Source of the DNA: Trabulsiella guamensis ATCC 49490
GTDB lineage: Bacteria > Pseudomonadota > Gammaproteobacteria > Enterobacterales > Enterobacteriaceae
Assembly (NCBI RefSeq): GCF_000734965.1
Contig: NZ_JMTB01000051.1
Location: forward strand, 1 to 64,000
Reading direction: 5' to 3'
DNA length: 64,000 nt
In this document: positions 1-10,984 of the stretch, one piece after another
How positions within the stretch are numbered: the first letter of the stretch is position 1
Layout of the letters: every line of letters starts with the position of its first letter
Program-made: the position numbers and the translations under genes
Notes under the pieces: model-generated
Databases searched by the model: none
The model's input: the letters and a program-made list of their open reading frames with translations, nothing else
Told to the model about the DNA's origin: nothing

Positions 1-2340
1 CTGAATCAGGCGGGAATGCCACAGGCTTTCCAGATACCAGGGAATACCGCCGAAATGCGCCAGCGCACGCAGCAGCAACCCATTTAGCCACCAGAAACTT
101 AGCGCCAGCAGCATTACTCTGATAACACGGCGGATAACGACGACCTGACGCGGGAAAAAAGATACCGGGAAACGACTGTAAGCCAGCAGCCCCAACAGTG
201 CGAACGCTGCCCCCTCTTCCAGCGGGTTAATCAGTGGCAGATAATGCTGCTGGAATACCACGCCGTCCTGGACATTCGCCACCATCAGCAACAGCAGCAA
301 CACAACGATCACAGGCGTCATCGCCAGCGCGCCATACAGCTCAGGCCAGACACGGAACGGCCAGAGCCGACGGCGCAGGGCCACATCCACCAGCACGATA
401 GTGATACCGCCTGCCGCCATGGCAAGACCGCTCATCCAGGCATCCATTCCCCACGGTAGCGCCCCTATAAACCAGAACAGTTCCCAGGCGAGCGCCAGCA
501 ATAGCATCCAGAAAAGCGACAAATGTAATCCTTGTGAGGCGATACGCCGCAGTGTCGCATCATCCCGACGCAACAGCAGGATCGCTGAAGGCAGCGCCAC
601 CAGCCATACCAGACTCTCCCGACCAGCAGTAAAAATGGCGCCATTTCTTATCTGGTAGTCAAGCAAGAGAAGTATGGCGGGCCACAGCAACCATTTCGCG
701 TAGCCCACTTCGGCCCATGCCAGACGGATCCCGGCATAGCGCCAGACCCAGGCGGAAACGGCAATCAGCACCAGCAGGGTGGCATAAACGTATGACCGGA
801 ACTCCAGCGCCAGTCCGGCCGCCTGATAAAGCGCGAAGATCCAGAAACAGATCCCGCCCGCCAGCAGCACCCAGCTCACTTCGCGGCGCAGCGAGCGCCA
901 CAGCCATGCCGCCGCCAGCCAGCAGGCGCTCATCACCAGCGAAATCATCATCATGGTGAGCGCAGTAGAGGGTTGCATGAAAGCGGTTATCGCGCTCGCC
1001 AGCGCCAGTACCAGCAGTACTGTACCGCTGATACTCATGCGCCTTTGCTGCTGTTGTACACCCAGCCACAGCACCCCAACGCCTTCCAGCGCCCAGGCCA
1101 TTGCAGTCCAGCGCGCCGAAAGCGCCAGTGGGATCGCCAGCGTCGCGAAAGCCCCACCAAGCGCCAGCGCCGCCAGCACCAGCGGTTTGCCACCAATGGA
1201 GAAGCGTTTGAGCGCCAGCCAGGCCAGCAGCATATAGACGCCGCCATAAGCCAGTGCGCTCAGTGCCGGGCCGTATGCCATATGCTGAGTTATGCCATAC
1301 TGCAGGCCGTAGCCCACCAATGGCGGCGCGAAGAGCAGAATGCCATCCACCACCCGCTGACCGCGGTTCTGCGCCCGCAACGACAACATGACACTCAGTA
1401 CGCCAAACAATAGTATGTTGGCGATCAGAAACAGCTGGCTGTTGAGGTAATACTCAGGCTTCCAGGAATTAACACCCCACAAGGTGCCGACGCCAAAGGT
1501 AAACAACATCCCTAACAAATTTAGTTCGCGCCAGTGCTGCCACACGCTGATAGCGAGGATACCGACCGAAAGCAGCAGATAAAACGAGAAAAGCGCCACA
1601 TAGTTCCCACTTCCGGTGGAAAGCAACAGCGGCGTCAGATAGCCGCCGAGACTCGCCAGCATCGCCAGACTGAGCGCTTTTTGCAGGATCGCCAGCCCGA
1701 CACTGGTGGCGCAAATCAACACCAGCAATCCGAACGCCAGCGAGACAGGCAGCATGTCCCAGAGACGGAACGCACCAAAAACTGTCAGATAAAGCACGCC
1801 GGTGCCACCACCCTGCAGGATCAGCGCATAAACCCGCTGTTTATGGCGCAGATACCAGCCAAAGGCGAGAAGCCCCACCGCCGCCAGCGCCGTTAATGTC
1901 AGCCGCAGTTCGAGGGAAAGAAGTTGATGTTCAACGGAATAGCGGATCAGGAAGGAGAGCCCGAGGAACAGCAGGATAATCCCCAGTTTCGCCAGCGGAT
2001 TGCCTTGCATAAACCAGCGTGCCAGCGAGGAAACCAGACCACCAAACGCCGCCGGTTTTTCCTGCTGGGCGGGTTTCGCAGCCACTATTTCTGGCTCTGG
2101 CGGCTCGGGCGCAGGTGCGGGTTCAGCTTTATGAACAGGCGCTGCCGGCATAGCCGATACAGGCGACGAAACCGGAACGGCTTCAGGCTTCTGCTGTTCA
2201 AGTTGTTCAATGCGACGACGCAACACCGCCAGCTCATCCCGCATGGCTCCGCTTCGCCTGAAGGCGATAATGGCAAGCGCCGGTACCACCACCAGTGCAA
2301 AAAACAGTATTACGCTGCCAAGGAAAAGAAGTTCATCCAT
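1..2340 (-). CDS. DUF2339-type polytopic membrane protein (C-terminus cut by window edge)
   Basis: An uninterrupted minus-strand reading frame runs from an ATG at 2340 to the left edge, about 780 codons, with no stop in the window. Translation starts MDELLFLGSVILFFALVVV, a transmembrane segment. A charged, Pro/Ala/Glu-rich linker follows (about residues 35-100), then a very long series of hydrophobic segments broken by short Arg-rich loops. This layout (one N-terminal helix, coiled-coil or linker, then about 20 helices) fits the DUF2339 family of large bacterial membrane proteins, whose function is unknown. It lies 135 bp downstream of malZ on the same strand. E. coli K-12 has acpH beside malZ instead, so this is a lineage-specific neighbour. 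Family assignment is from overall architecture; I see no catalytic motif. Confidence 0.75.
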   Translation of the reverse strand, partial: MDELLFLGSVILFFALVVVPALAIIAFRRSGAMRDELAVLRRRIEQLEQQKPEAVPVSSPVSAMPAAPVHKAEPAPAPEPPEPEIVAAKPAQQEKPAAFGGLVSSLARWFMQGNPLAKLGIILLFLGLSFLIRYSVEHQLLSLELRLTLTALAAVGLLAFGWYLRHKQRVYALILQGGGTGVLYLTVFGAFRLWDMLPVSLAFGLLVLICATSVGLAILQKALSLAMLASLGGYLTPLLLSTGSGNYVALFSFYLLLSVGILAISVWQHWRELNLLGMLFTFGVGTLWGVNSWKPEYYLNSQLFLIANILLFGVLSVMLSLRAQNRGQRVVDGILLFAPPLVGYGLQYGITQHMAYGPALSALAYGGVYMLLAWLALKRFSIGGKPLVLAALALGGAFATLAIPLALSARWTAMAWALEGVGVLWLGVQQQQRRMSISGTVLLVLALASAITAFMQPSTALTMMMISLVMSACWLAAAWLWRSLRREVSWVLLAGGICFWIFALYQAAGLALEFRSYVYATLLVLIAVSAWVWRYAGIRLAWAEVGYAKWLLWPAILLLLDYQIRNGAIFTAGRESLVWLVALPSAILLLRRDDATLRRIASQGLHLSLFWMLLLALAWELFWFIGALPWGMDAWMSGLAMAAGGITIVLVDVALRRRLWPFRVWPELYGALAMTPVIVVLLLLLMVANVQDGVVFQQHYLPLINPLEEGAAFALLGLLAYSRFPVSFFPRQVVVIRRVIRVMLLALSFWWLNGLLLRALAHFGGIPWYLESLWHSRLIQ

Positions 2341-2475
2341 GTGTTCACCTTCGCTGAATGCAGTCTCATTACAGTGGCATAAAATATGCTATTTGTACTT
2401 AGTCGCGACTCAAACGCGGTGAAAATCAGAAAACATTTCGGGAAAAACTGGCGAAACACTCAACGGTCTCTACGT

Positions 2476-4260
2476 TTAACTGCCCGTCCACACCGTGGCG
2501 GAAATCGCTGGTAGCATCAGGATATTGTCATGAATAACGCCTTTTCCTTCGCGGTCTTGCCACGCACTGACTGCCATCAACGGCGTTTTCTCCAGCACGA
2601 CTTCACAGGCGTCGCCCCGGTTGATCGCCACCAGTACGCGCTGCTGCTGCCAGACGCGCAGAAACACCACCACGTTGTCCTCGGCATACACCACATGACA
2701 GGCACCATGACGTAGTGATTTGCTGCTCTTACGCAGTTTCGCCATGCGCTGATAAAGCGCCAGCAATTTCTCATCCTGTTGCCGTTTATCCCACGGAAAC
2801 GGCTTGCGGCAGAACGGATCGTTATTGCCGTCCAGCCCGACTTCATCACCATAGTAAATGCAGGGAACGCCGGGCCAGGTAAACAACCAGATCACCGCCA
2901 GCGGCAGCCGCGCCACGTCCTTACCAAGCAGCGTCTTGAAGCGCGCGGTGTCATGGCTGTCGAGCTGGTTAAACATCCGCAATTGCTGCTGATGAGATAA
3001 CCCGGCGCGATAGTTCTCCATCCACGCGATGCAGGTCTGAGCGTCAATTTGCTGCGGATCGTAAGAGATATCGGTATTCGCAAGGAAACCCCATAACGGA
3101 TAGGTGAAGCCACGATAGTTCATGGCCGCGTCTTCAGCATCCGCCTGTAACCATTGACGGGCATCACCAAAATGCTCGCCGAACACGTAGGCTTCCGGCT
3201 GCGTCTCTTTGGCGGCCCGGGTGATCCCCGCGACGTGTTGCAGATTGTTTTTCGCACCGCCGGATTCGCCCAGCATGTGCACCACATCAAGACGCCAGCC
3301 ATCCATCTGCCACGGTTCTCTCAACCAGTGGCGAACGATACTATCTTCACCACGGTAGATCTCCTCCACCAGTGCTGGCGATCGATAGTCCAGCTTCGGC
3401 AGGGTCGGATGGCCCATCCAGTTCAGTGCGCGGCCCTCGTCGGAGAAACTGTACCAGTCGCGCCAGCGCGAGTCAGGATTGTGACATGCCCCGCCACCAG
3501 TGCGCTGATGCCGGTCGAACCAGTGGTGCGTCTCGCCGCTGTGGTTAAAAACACCGTCGAGGATCAATCGCATCCCTTCCTGGCGCGTATTATGCCGCAG
3601 GCGTAACAGCGCCTCGTCGCCACCAAACTGCGGATCGACATGGCGATAATCTTGCGTATCGTATTTATGTACGCTCGGCGCGGTAAAAACCGGGTTCAGG
3701 TAGAGCGCCGTGACGCCCAGCGTTTTCAGGTAGGGTAGCTTTTCGCTGATGCCATCAAGATCACCGCCATAGAACGTCGACCCGGCCCCCTCAGCGGTGA
3801 GAGGTTCATCCCAGTCGCGCAGCGCAGCGTCCCGCACATGCTGACGTGACTGGCTGCGGGCAAAGCGGTCGGGAAAGATTTGATAAAATACCTGTTCGGC
3901 CACCCATTGCGGGCCGTGATCGGGGAGATCGAGGGCGAACTGTTCAAGCTTTGCCGGAGGGAAGCGGCTGAAGCCCTGCGGCGAAAACCATAGCTGGCGA
4001 TTCTCCCACAGCAACTTAAAGCTATAACGACGTCGGGGTTGCCCCTGAGTGAGATCGATTTCCCCCCGCCAGGCCACCACGCCATTGTGCGGCGAGCGCC
4101 GCAGACGGTGCATCGGCAGCGTCAGCTCTTCGTTATCCTGTTCCGCACGCAGCGTTACCCGTGCCGGAAGATTGTCACCACGCAGCCACAGCGTAATCGA
4201 CAGCCGTTCCTGGCGCGCTTTCACAAACGGCGCAACAGGAAGATGCCAGGCCTTCAACAT
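2476..4260 (-). CDS. malZ: maltodextrin glucosidase MalZ
   Basis: Cytoplasmic alpha-glucosidase that removes glucose from the reducing end of maltodextrins in the maltose regulon. The 594 residues are close to E. coli MalZ (about 605). An N-terminal beta-sandwich (residues 1-110) precedes a GH13 barrel. Conserved GH13 regions are readable: [12 protein letters not shown], the nucleophile segment [11 protein letters not shown], the acid/base segment [10 protein letters not shown] and the transition-state segment [11 protein letters not shown]. The start at 4260 gives the family-typical N-terminus [12 protein letters not shown]. It is a single gene downstream of proY, and two MalT-like boxes lie about 80-100 bp upstream of the start. 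Confidence 0.97.
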   Translation of the reverse strand: MLKAWHLPVAPFVKARQERLSITLWLRGDNLPARVTLRAEQDNEELTLPMHRLRRSPHNGVVAWRGEIDLTQGQPRRRYSFKLLWENRQLWFSPQGFSRFPPAKLEQFALDLPDHGPQWVAEQVFYQIFPDRFARSQSRQHVRDAALRDWDEPLTAEGAGSTFYGGDLDGISEKLPYLKTLGVTALYLNPVFTAPSVHKYDTQDYRHVDPQFGGDEALLRLRHNTRQEGMRLILDGVFNHSGETHHWFDRHQRTGGGACHNPDSRWRDWYSFSDEGRALNWMGHPTLPKLDYRSPALVEEIYRGEDSIVRHWLREPWQMDGWRLDVVHMLGESGGAKNNLQHVAGITRAAKETQPEAYVFGEHFGDARQWLQADAEDAAMNYRGFTYPLWGFLANTDISYDPQQIDAQTCIAWMENYRAGLSHQQQLRMFNQLDSHDTARFKTLLGKDVARLPLAVIWLFTWPGVPCIYYGDEVGLDGNNDPFCRKPFPWDKRQQDEKLLALYQRMAKLRKSSKSLRHGACHVVYAEDNVVVFLRVWQQQRVLVAINRGDACEVVLEKTPLMAVSAWQDREGKGVIHDNILMLPAISATVWTGS

Positions 4261-4339
4261 CGTCAGATCCCCTCATTACAAAATGCTTTCACCATGCCAT
4301 AGCAGTGAAGAGGATAACTCATCATCAGATGGTTTATTG

Positions 4340-4361
4340 GGGGAGGAGTTCGGGGGATGAG
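4340..4361. promoter_or_regulatory. pair of MalT-type boxes upstream of malZ
   Basis: Two direct copies, GGGGAGGAG (4340-4348) and GGGGATGAG (4353-4361), match the MalT box consensus GGGGA(T/G)GAGG. They lie 80-101 bp upstream of the malZ start, where an activator would be expected. Known for the family: malZ is MalT-dependent in E. coli. Occupancy is inferred. Confidence 0.6.
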
Positions 4362-4366
4362 AAATT

Positions 4367-4394
4367 CGCCCCTTTCCCGTTTGAGAAAGGAGCG
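4367..4394 (-). terminator. proY terminator hairpin
   Basis: Ten-base-pair stem (CGCTCCTTTC with GAAAGGGGCG, one G-U pair) and a short loop, starting 8 bp after the proY stop. The following run is only moderately T-rich (AATTTCTC), so termination efficiency is uncertain. Confidence 0.65.
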
Positions 4395-4401
4395 ATAACA
4401 A

Positions 4402-5775
4402 TCAATGATTTTCAGCAAGCTGACGCTGACGACGCGCTTTAATGCCCCAGCCAATCAGCAGCAGGATAATCCACGCGGCGCCGACGTACAGCGAGATGCG
4501 GGTATCCGGGTGATAACCGATCAATGCAATAATAAAGACCAGGAACAGCAAACCAACCACCGTGGTTGCGACGCCACCCGGCACTTTGAATTTCAGCGCT
4601 TTCACCTCTTCCGGCGGCAGACGACGACGGAAAGCGATTTGCGACAGCAGGATCATGATCCACACCCAGACGGTGGCAAAGGTTGCCAGCGAGGCGATAA
4701 CCAGGAACACGTTCTCCGGCATGATGTAGTTGAGATATACAGCGGACAGCAACGCAATGGTCATCACCAGTACCGTCACCCACGGAATGCCACGACGCGA
4801 GGTTTTAGCAAACACCTTTGGCGCGCTGCCCTGCTCCGCCATGCCGTGCAGCATTCGCCCCACGCCAAACACATCGCTGTTGATGGCGGAAAGCGATGCG
4901 GTCAGTACCACAAAGTTGAGAATACTGGCGGCGAAGGTGATGCCCATATGCTGGAAGGTCAGCACGAACGGACTACCGTTCGTACCCACCTGATTCCACG
5001 GGTAAATCGACATAATCACAAACAGCGTACCAACATAGAACACCAGAATTCGCATCGGTACTGAGTTAATTGCGCGCGGAATCGACTTCTCCGGATCTTT
5101 CGCTTCACCTGCAGTGATGCCGATAATTTCAATTCCGCCATAGGCGAACATCACCATTTGCAGCGACATCACCATCCCGAGCCAGCCATTGCTGAAGAAG
5201 CCGCCATTGCTCCAGAGATTGTGAATCCCGGTGGGCTGACCACCGTTGCCAATACCCCAGATGATGATGCCGAAACCAGCGACAATCATGATGATAATAG
5301 TGGCGACTTTAAAGAACGAGAACCAGAACTCCAGCTCGCCAAACACCTTCACGCTCATCAGGTTGATAGCGCAGATGATCAGCACGACGCTCAGCACCCA
5401 GATCCAGTGCGGTACCGCCGGGAACCAGACGCCCATATAGATGCCGAAAGCGGTAACATCGGCAATCGCCACAATCAGAATTTCGAAACAGTAGGTCCAG
5501 CCAGTGATATACCCGGCAAGCGGGCCGAGATTTTCCTGCGCATAGCGCGAAAAGGAGCTGGCAGAAGGGTTGTGCACGGACATTTCACCCAGCGCACGCA
5601 TAATGATGTAAGCGGCGACACCGCCAATGATATACGCCAGCAGCACGCTCGGACCGGCCATTTTAATGGCGTCAGCCGAACCATAAAAAAGCCCCGTACC
5701 AATCGCGGAACCGAGCGCCATGAAGCGAATATGGCGCGTGCTCAGCCCGCGTTTTAGCTTATTTGTACTTTCCAT
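4402..5775 (-). CDS. proY: proline-specific permease ProY (APC superfamily)
   Basis: Inner-membrane amino acid permease of the APC superfamily, known in E. coli and Salmonella as a cryptic proline transporter. The start chosen at 5775 gives [20 protein letters not shown] and 457 residues, identical in length to E. coli ProY. An in-frame start at 5820 would add 15 residues that the family lacks. About 12 hydrophobic helices are visible, with the APC consensus [16 protein letters not shown] in helix 1. It lies downstream of brnQ on the same strand, but a strong terminator between them argues for its own promoter. Confidence 0.97.
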   Translation of the reverse strand: MESTNKLKRGLSTRHIRFMALGSAIGTGLFYGSADAIKMAGPSVLLAYIIGGVAAYIIMRALGEMSVHNPSASSFSRYAQENLGPLAGYITGWTYCFEILIVAIADVTAFGIYMGVWFPAVPHWIWVLSVVLIICAINLMSVKVFGELEFWFSFFKVATIIIMIVAGFGIIIWGIGNGGQPTGIHNLWSNGGFFSNGWLGMVMSLQMVMFAYGGIEIIGITAGEAKDPEKSIPRAINSVPMRILVFYVGTLFVIMSIYPWNQVGTNGSPFVLTFQHMGITFAASILNFVVLTASLSAINSDVFGVGRMLHGMAEQGSAPKVFAKTSRRGIPWVTVLVMTIALLSAVYLNYIMPENVFLVIASLATFATVWVWIMILLSQIAFRRRLPPEEVKALKFKVPGGVATTVVGLLFLVFIIALIGYHPDTRISLYVGAAWIILLLIGWGIKARRQRQLAENH

Positions 5776-5803
5776 CGACTCCACTGCCAAAAATACCAAA
5801 TTA

Positions 5804-5841
5804 TCAAAAACAAAAACCACGGAGTTTCACACCCCGTGGTT
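5804..5841 (-). terminator. brnQ terminator
   Basis: Perfect 8-bp stem (AACCACGG at 5815-5822 with CCGTGGTT at 5834-5841). On the minus strand it is followed by two T5 runs. It lies 22 bp beyond the brnQ stop and separates brnQ from proY. Confidence 0.85.
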
Positions 5842-5863
5842 CATTAACCCTGTCAGCGCCGGA

Positions 5864-7183
5864 TTAGTGAGCGTTTGACGTTACCTGACGGCCAACGGCG
5901 CGATCCCAGATAACAGCCAGCACGACCATCACCATCGTCGGCATCAGCCAGGCAAGCCCCTGTTCTGCCAGCGGCAGACGCGCGGTCCAGCCTGGAAGCA
6001 CCTCTGCAAAGGCAGACGCCTTAACGCCGTCAAGGATACCAAAAATCAGGCTGATAAACATCGGCGGTGCAATCACGCGGCCTGTATTGTGCCACCAGTT
6101 ACGGGTGAAACTCAGCACCACCAGCGCAATACACGGCGGATAAATCGCGGTCAGCACCGGAATGGAAATCTGGATCAAATGGCTCAGTCCAAGGTTGGAC
6201 ACCGCCATTGAAAAGACGCCCAGCACCAGCACCAGCGTGCGGTAGGAGAACGGCAGATACTGGGAGAAGAACTCTGCGCAGGCGCAGGTCAGGCCCACGG
6301 CGGTGACCATACAAGCGATGAAAATCAGTGCCGCTAACAGGAAGCTGCCCGCACCACCGAATGTGTGCTGAACATATGCATGCAGAATCGCCGCGCCGTT
6401 GGCAGACTGTTCGACCAGCAGCGAACTGTCAGAGCCGAGACGAAACAGTGCCAGATAGAGCAGCGTCAGGCCGACACCAGCCATCAGGCCCGCCCAGATA
6501 GTGTAGCGGGTCAGCAGACGCGCTTCAGTCACGCCGCGCGAACGCGCCGCATTAACGATAACGATACCAAAGACCATCGCCCCCAGGGTATCCATCGTCA
6601 GGTAGCCGTTCACAAAGCCGTTGGAGAACGGCGCAGTCTGGTAGGCTTCCAGCGCGTGGCTGATCGGCCCAGCTGGCCAGACGATAGCCGCAATGGAGAG
6701 GATTAGCAGCGCGATGATTTTCAGCGGCGCCAGGAAGTTGCCGACGGTATCCAGCAGCTTGCCCGGGTAGAGTGACACGAGGATCACCAGCGCAAAATAG
6801 ACCAGACTGTAGATGAGCAGCGGCAGCGCGCCCTCGCCCGTCAGCGGTGCAATCCCCACTTCAAAGGAGACGGTCGCCGTACGCGGCGTTGCGAACAGTG
6901 GGCCTACCGCCAGATAACACACCGTCGCCAGCAAAACACCCGCCACTTTACCAATCGGCGTACTGAGGCTGTCCACGCCGCCGCCGACTTTCGCCAGCGC
7001 CACCACCGTCAGCACCGGCAGACCCACAGCCGTAATCAAAAAGCCGAACGCCGCCATCCAGACGTGTTCGCCTGCCTGCAAGCCGACCATAGGAGGAAAA
7101 ATAATGTTGCCAGCGCCAACAAACAACGCAAAGGTCATAAAGCCCAGGGCGATGATGTCGCGTGATTTTAACTGATGGGTCAT
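5864..7183 (-). CDS. brnQ: branched-chain amino acid:Na+ symporter BrnQ (LIV-II)
   Basis: Inner-membrane carrier for leucine, isoleucine and valine. The start at 7183 gives [20 protein letters not shown] and 439 residues, the length of E. coli BrnQ. The frame stays open 26 codons further upstream, but those residues are not part of the family. Twelve hydrophobic helices are visible, with the conserved GAGNIIFPP near residue 27 and the [13 protein letters not shown] loop near residue 100. A 409-bp gap containing the phoR terminator lies upstream, so brnQ has its own promoter. Confidence 0.97.
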   Translation of the reverse strand: MTHQLKSRDIIALGFMTFALFVGAGNIIFPPMVGLQAGEHVWMAAFGFLITAVGLPVLTVVALAKVGGGVDSLSTPIGKVAGVLLATVCYLAVGPLFATPRTATVSFEVGIAPLTGEGALPLLIYSLVYFALVILVSLYPGKLLDTVGNFLAPLKIIALLILSIAAIVWPAGPISHALEAYQTAPFSNGFVNGYLTMDTLGAMVFGIVIVNAARSRGVTEARLLTRYTIWAGLMAGVGLTLLYLALFRLGSDSSLLVEQSANGAAILHAYVQHTFGGAGSFLLAALIFIACMVTAVGLTCACAEFFSQYLPFSYRTLVLVLGVFSMAVSNLGLSHLIQISIPVLTAIYPPCIALVVLSFTRNWWHNTGRVIAPPMFISLIFGILDGVKASAFAEVLPGWTARLPLAEQGLAWLMPTMVMVVLAVIWDRAVGRQVTSNAH

Positions 7184-7592
7184 AGTGTCTGACTGCCTGT
7201 GGATGTGGTGTTGTAAAAATGTAACTATTCGCGTTTTCCCGGTGGGATAATACCGCGGCAATAAATGCGTAACTCAGCGGGAAATGCTCCCGAATACGCG
7301 CGGCGAAGAATTGTTTTTCGAATTACCACGCAAATGCAGTGTGTAAAAGTCTGCAAGGGCGCAATTTAAACGCTTATAACGTTTTAAAGCAAGAAGGGAT
7401 CGTAAAACCAGATGATTATGCTAATAGTAATTTTCAGTATAGAGTTTTAAGCCAGAAAGACAAAAAACATATGGCTAATCATGCGAACAAAAAAACATCA
7501 GACGCGCATTAATCCATCAGAATTAAGATCAGCTGCAAATAAAAAGGACCAGCCTGAGCGGGTCCCGGAAAGAAAAGATGACATTAACCTCA
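7184..7592. other. brnQ-phoR intergenic region, no gene
   Basis: 409 bp without a convincing coding frame. It holds the phoR terminator at its right end. The AT-rich stretch around 7370-7480 is the likely brnQ promoter region, but I could not single out a clear -35/-10 pair. Confidence 0.6.
7540..7565 (-). terminator. phoR (phoBR operon) terminator
   Basis: GGACC (7546-7550) pairs with GGTCC (7561-7565) around a 10-nt loop that can pair partly with itself. On the minus strand a T5 run follows (A run at 7541-7545). It lies 28 bp after the phoR stop. Confidence 0.75.
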
Positions 7593-8888
7593 TTAACCGG
7601 CTTTTTTGGCAATCAAACGTTCCGGCAGGATAAAGCTAAAACGCGTGCCTTTGCCCACGGTACTTTCAATTTCCAGACGGCTGTCATGATGGCTGATCGC
7701 ATGCTTCACAATCGCCAACCCCAGACCGCTGCCGCCAGTTTGCCGCGAGCGCGCTTTATCCACACGGTAAAAACGTTCCGTCAGGCGCGGAATATGCTCT
7801 GCAGCAATCCCCGGGCCGTTATCCTCCACGCTGAACTGCGCGCCATGTAGCGCCCGCTCCCATCGTACAGTGATCTCCGTGCCGGCAGGCGTGTGGTTAA
7901 TCGCGTTATACACCAGGTTTGATATGGCGCTGCGCAGTTGCTCTTCATTACCCATTACCAGTAATGTGTCATCCACCTCAAAATGGAGAATATGCCTCTG
8001 CTGGCTGAGCGTTTGCGCTTCCCGCTCCACCACCCGCAGCATCATCGGCACATCAATACGGTCGTTCATCGCCATTTTCGGTGCGGCTTCAATTTTCGAC
8101 AACGTCAGCAGCTGTTTAACCAGCCCTTCCATCCGGAAGGTCTGCTCGCGCATGGTATGCAGGGCTTTTTCGCGCAGCGGGCCGTCGAGCGTCTGCTCCT
8201 GCATCATCTCGAGATACCCCTGCAATACCGTCAGCGGCGTACGCAACTCATGGCTGACGTTGGCGAAGAAGTTTCGCCGCGCGCCTTCCAGTTGATGCAT
8301 CTGGGTGACGTCGCGCGCCACCATCAGCCACTGTTGCTCGCTGTAAGGCATCACGCGGATTTCCAGATGTCGCCCGGTATTAAGCACCAGATTCAGCGGC
8401 TTTGAGAAATCGCGATGTTTAAGATAATGGGCAAATTCGGGATAGCGGAGCAGGTTCAGAATGTTTTGCCCGCTGTCGTCAGGCCAGCGCAAGCCCAGCA
8501 CCTGCTGCGCCAGGCCGTTACACCAGAAAATGGTGCCTTCTTCAGTAGTGAGGATGACGGCATCCGGCAGCGATTCCGCTCCGCTGCGAAAGCGTTTGAT
8601 CAGGCTTCCCAGCTCGCGCCGCCGCTTTTTGTTGCGCATCTGCATCTGGTGCAGACCGTATAACAGCGGCTCCCAACTACCAAGTCCTGGCGGCGGCGTC
8701 ATGCTACGATCAACCCAAAGCCACCAGGAAAGGCGTAATAAATTCCAGAAATGCCAGACTAACAGCCCTGTCACCGCCGCCAGTAAAAACCACGGCAGGT
8801 AACCAAAAATCCCCCCCAGAATGAGCGCCGGGATACAACATAAGATCAGCTCAAGCGCCAGCCTTCTCCATGACAGCCGTTCCAGCAC
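7593..8888 (-). CDS. phoR: phosphate-regulon sensor histidine kinase PhoR
   Basis: Inner-membrane sensor kinase that phosphorylates PhoB under phosphate limitation and acts with PstSCAB/PhoU. At 431 residues it equals E. coli PhoR. The start is a GTG at 8888, giving the expected N-terminus [14 protein letters not shown]. Two N-terminal helices (about 10-60) precede a PAS domain (about 95-195), the phospho-acceptor motif VSHELRTPL (His near 213), an ATP-binding N box around [10 protein letters not shown], and the G boxes DNGPGI and [12 protein letters not shown]. It follows phoB by 21 bp on the same strand and forms the phoBR operon. Confidence 0.98.
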   Translation of the reverse strand: MLERLSWRRLALELILCCIPALILGGIFGYLPWFLLAAVTGLLVWHFWNLLRLSWWLWVDRSMTPPPGLGSWEPLLYGLHQMQMRNKKRRRELGSLIKRFRSGAESLPDAVILTTEEGTIFWCNGLAQQVLGLRWPDDSGQNILNLLRYPEFAHYLKHRDFSKPLNLVLNTGRHLEIRVMPYSEQQWLMVARDVTQMHQLEGARRNFFANVSHELRTPLTVLQGYLEMMQEQTLDGPLREKALHTMREQTFRMEGLVKQLLTLSKIEAAPKMAMNDRIDVPMMLRVVEREAQTLSQQRHILHFEVDDTLLVMGNEEQLRSAISNLVYNAINHTPAGTEITVRWERALHGAQFSVEDNGPGIAAEHIPRLTERFYRVDKARSRQTGGSGLGLAIVKHAISHHDSRLEIESTVGKGTRFSFILPERLIAKKAG

Positions 8889-8909
8889 GGGTCTACTCCT
8901 GTCAAATTT

Positions 8910-9599
8910 TTAGAAACGAGCGGAAAAGCGATAGCCCGTACCGCGAACGGTTTGAACCATGCGATCATGACCGCTCAGTTCCAGCGCCTTACGTAAACGG
9001 CGAATGTGTACATCGACCGTCCGGTCTTCGACATACACATTGGTGCCCCAGACATGATTTAACAATTGCTCGCGACTGTAAACACGTTCCGGGTGCGTCA
9101 TAAAGAAGTGGAGGAGCTTAAATTCGGTAGGCCCCATATCAAGCGGGTTTTCGCCAGTCATGACGCGATGCGAGGTGGGATCGAGGCTTAACCCCTGCAT
9201 TTCAATCACCTCTTCTACTGCCATCGGTGAAATACGGCGCATCACGGCCTTAATACGGGCCACCAGCTCTTTCGGTGAAAAGGGTTTGGTGATGTAATCG
9301 TCCGCGCCAGTTTCCAGTCCGCGCACACGATCTTCTTCTTCGCCACGCGCTGTGAGCATGACGACGGGGATCTCACGCGTCATTGCTTCGCGTTTCATGT
9401 GTTTGATGAACTGAAGCCCAGAGCCTCCCGGCAACATCCAGTCAAGCAGAATCAAATCAGGCCAGGGTTCGTTGAGTTGATTCACTGCGCTGTCATAATC
9501 CTCGGCCTCAACTGGCTGAAAGCCATTTTGCTCCAGCACGAAGCAGACCATCTCGCGGATAGGTGCTTCATCTTCAACGACCAGAATTCGTCTCGCCAT
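8910..9599 (-). CDS. phoB: phosphate-regulon response regulator PhoB
   Basis: DNA-binding response regulator of the Pho regulon, 229 residues as in E. coli. The receiver domain (1-125) has the acidic pocket VVEDEAP, phospho-acceptor Asp53 in [13 protein letters not shown] and the conserved Lys in ITKPFSP. The C-terminal OmpR-type winged helix (about 130-229) contains [17 protein letters not shown] and [13 protein letters not shown] Pho box upstream predicts autoregulation. sbcD is transcribed divergently. Confidence 0.98.
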   Translation of the reverse strand: MARRILVVEDEAPIREMVCFVLEQNGFQPVEAEDYDSAVNQLNEPWPDLILLDWMLPGGSGLQFIKHMKREAMTREIPVVMLTARGEEEDRVRGLETGADDYITKPFSPKELVARIKAVMRRISPMAVEEVIEMQGLSLDPTSHRVMTGENPLDMGPTEFKLLHFFMTHPERVYSREQLLNHVWGTNVYVEDRTVDVHIRRLRKALELSGHDRMVQTVRGTGYRFSARF

Positions 9600-9624
9600 T
9601 ATTTACCCTGTATTTTTAGTAGCA

Positions 9625-9676
9625 ATTATAGAGTGCGGCGCCATTATGCGTCAGATTTATGACAGATTTATGAAAA
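9625..9676 (-). promoter_or_regulatory. phoB promoter with Pho box
   Basis: On the minus strand two 11-bp direct repeats, TTTTCATAAAT and CTGTCATAAAT, occupy 9655-9676 and a third, weaker copy follows (CTGACGCATAA). A perfect -10 TATAAT sits at 9625-9630. This is the classic PhoB-dependent arrangement in which the Pho box replaces the -35, and it matches the E. coli phoB promoter closely. Confidence 0.9.
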
Positions 9677-9781
9677 GATGACCGTCTTATGATAGTCACT
9701 GCAGGCGATTATGACACTCGTCGACCCCACATACGTTGAATGTTTATAATCGGCGTTACGCTTCACTGCTACGGACCCGCT

Positions 9782-10984
9782 ATGCGCATCATCCACACCT
9801 CGGACTGGCACCTGGGCCAGAACTTTTACAGCAAGAGCCGTGCCGCCGAACACGAGGCTTTTCTTGACTGGCTGCTTCAGACGGCAGAAGAACAGCTGGT
9901 AGATGCCATTATTGTGGCAGGCGATATTTTTGATACCGGTTCGCCGCCAAGTTATGCGCGCGAACTCTATAACCGCTTTGTGGTGAAGCTCCAGTGCACT
10001 GGCTGTCATCTGGTGGTGCTTGCCGGCAATCATGACTCTGTCGCCACACTGAATGAATCGCGCGATATCCTCGCGTTTCTGAATACAACAGTGGTTGCCA
10101 GTGCGGGCTGCGCTCCTTTTGAACTGAAGCGCCGCGACGGTACCGTGGGGGCGATTTTCTGCCCGGTACCGTTCCTGCGCCCGCGTGATGTTGTCACCAG
10201 CCAGGCCGGGCATTCCGGCAGTGAAAAACAGCAGCATCTGCTGGCTGCGATCACCGACTACTATCATCAGCAACACCAGCAGGCCGTTGCGCTACGAGGC
10301 GATCGTACGCTGCCCATTATCGCCAGCGGTCATCTCACCACGGTCGGCGCCAGTAAAAGCGATGCGGTGCGCGATATCTACATCGGCACACTCGACGCCT
10401 TTCCGGCGCAGAATTTCCCCGCCGCCGATTACATCGCCCTCGGGCATATCCATCGCGCGCAGCAGATCGGCGGGAGCGAGCATATCCGCTACTGCGGTTC
10501 ACCCATCGCCCTGAGCTTTGACGAAACCGGAAAGCGCAAAAGCGTTCATCTGGTGAGTTTCAGCAACGGCAAACTGGCGCAGGTTGATACGCTGGAAGTA
10601 CCAGTAACGCAACCGCTGGCGGTGATCAAAGGCGATTTCGCCAGTATCAGCGCTCAGCTTGGCGAGTGGCGCAATCGTACGGAAACCGTGCCGGTGTGGC
10701 TGGATATCGAAATCAGCAGCGACGAATACCTGCATGATCTGCAACGTAAAATCCAGACTATGACAGAGGACTTGCCGGTTGAGGTGCTGCTAATCCGCCG
10801 CAGCCGCGAACAGCGGGAGCGGATTATCGCTAGCGAGAAGCGTGAAACCCTGAGCGAACTGCGGGTTGAAGAGGTGTTTGCCCGCCGCCTGGCGCTGGAA
10901 ACGCTGGAAGAAGACCAACAGGCGCGCTTGCGGCAGTTGTTTGATGAAACCCTGCACAGCCTGTCCAGGGAGGAAAACACATGA
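9782..10984 (+). CDS. sbcD: SbcCD nuclease catalytic subunit SbcD (Mre11-like)
   Basis: Mn2+-dependent nuclease subunit of SbcCD, which cleaves DNA hairpins and processes double-strand ends. The start at 9782 gives [20 protein letters not shown] and 400 residues, as in E. coli. The frame is open 14 codons further upstream, but those residues are not conserved. Phosphoesterase motifs are readable: [34 protein letters not shown] and LGHIHRAQ. Its TGA overlaps the sbcC start (ATGA), indicating translational coupling. Transcription is divergent from phoB. Confidence 0.98.
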   Translation: MRIIHTSDWHLGQNFYSKSRAAEHEAFLDWLLQTAEEQLVDAIIVAGDIFDTGSPPSYARELYNRFVVKLQCTGCHLVVLAGNHDSVATLNESRDILAFLNTTVVASAGCAPFELKRRDGTVGAIFCPVPFLRPRDVVTSQAGHSGSEKQQHLLAAITDYYHQQHQQAVALRGDRTLPIIASGHLTTVGASKSDAVRDIYIGTLDAFPAQNFPAADYIALGHIHRAQQIGGSEHIRYCGSPIALSFDETGKRKSVHLVSFSNGKLAQVDTLEVPVTQPLAVIKGDFASISAQLGEWRNRTETVPVWLDIEISSDEYLHDLQRKIQTMTEDLPVEVLLIRRSREQRERIIASEKRETLSELRVEEVFARRLALETLEEDQQARLRQLFDETLHSLSREENT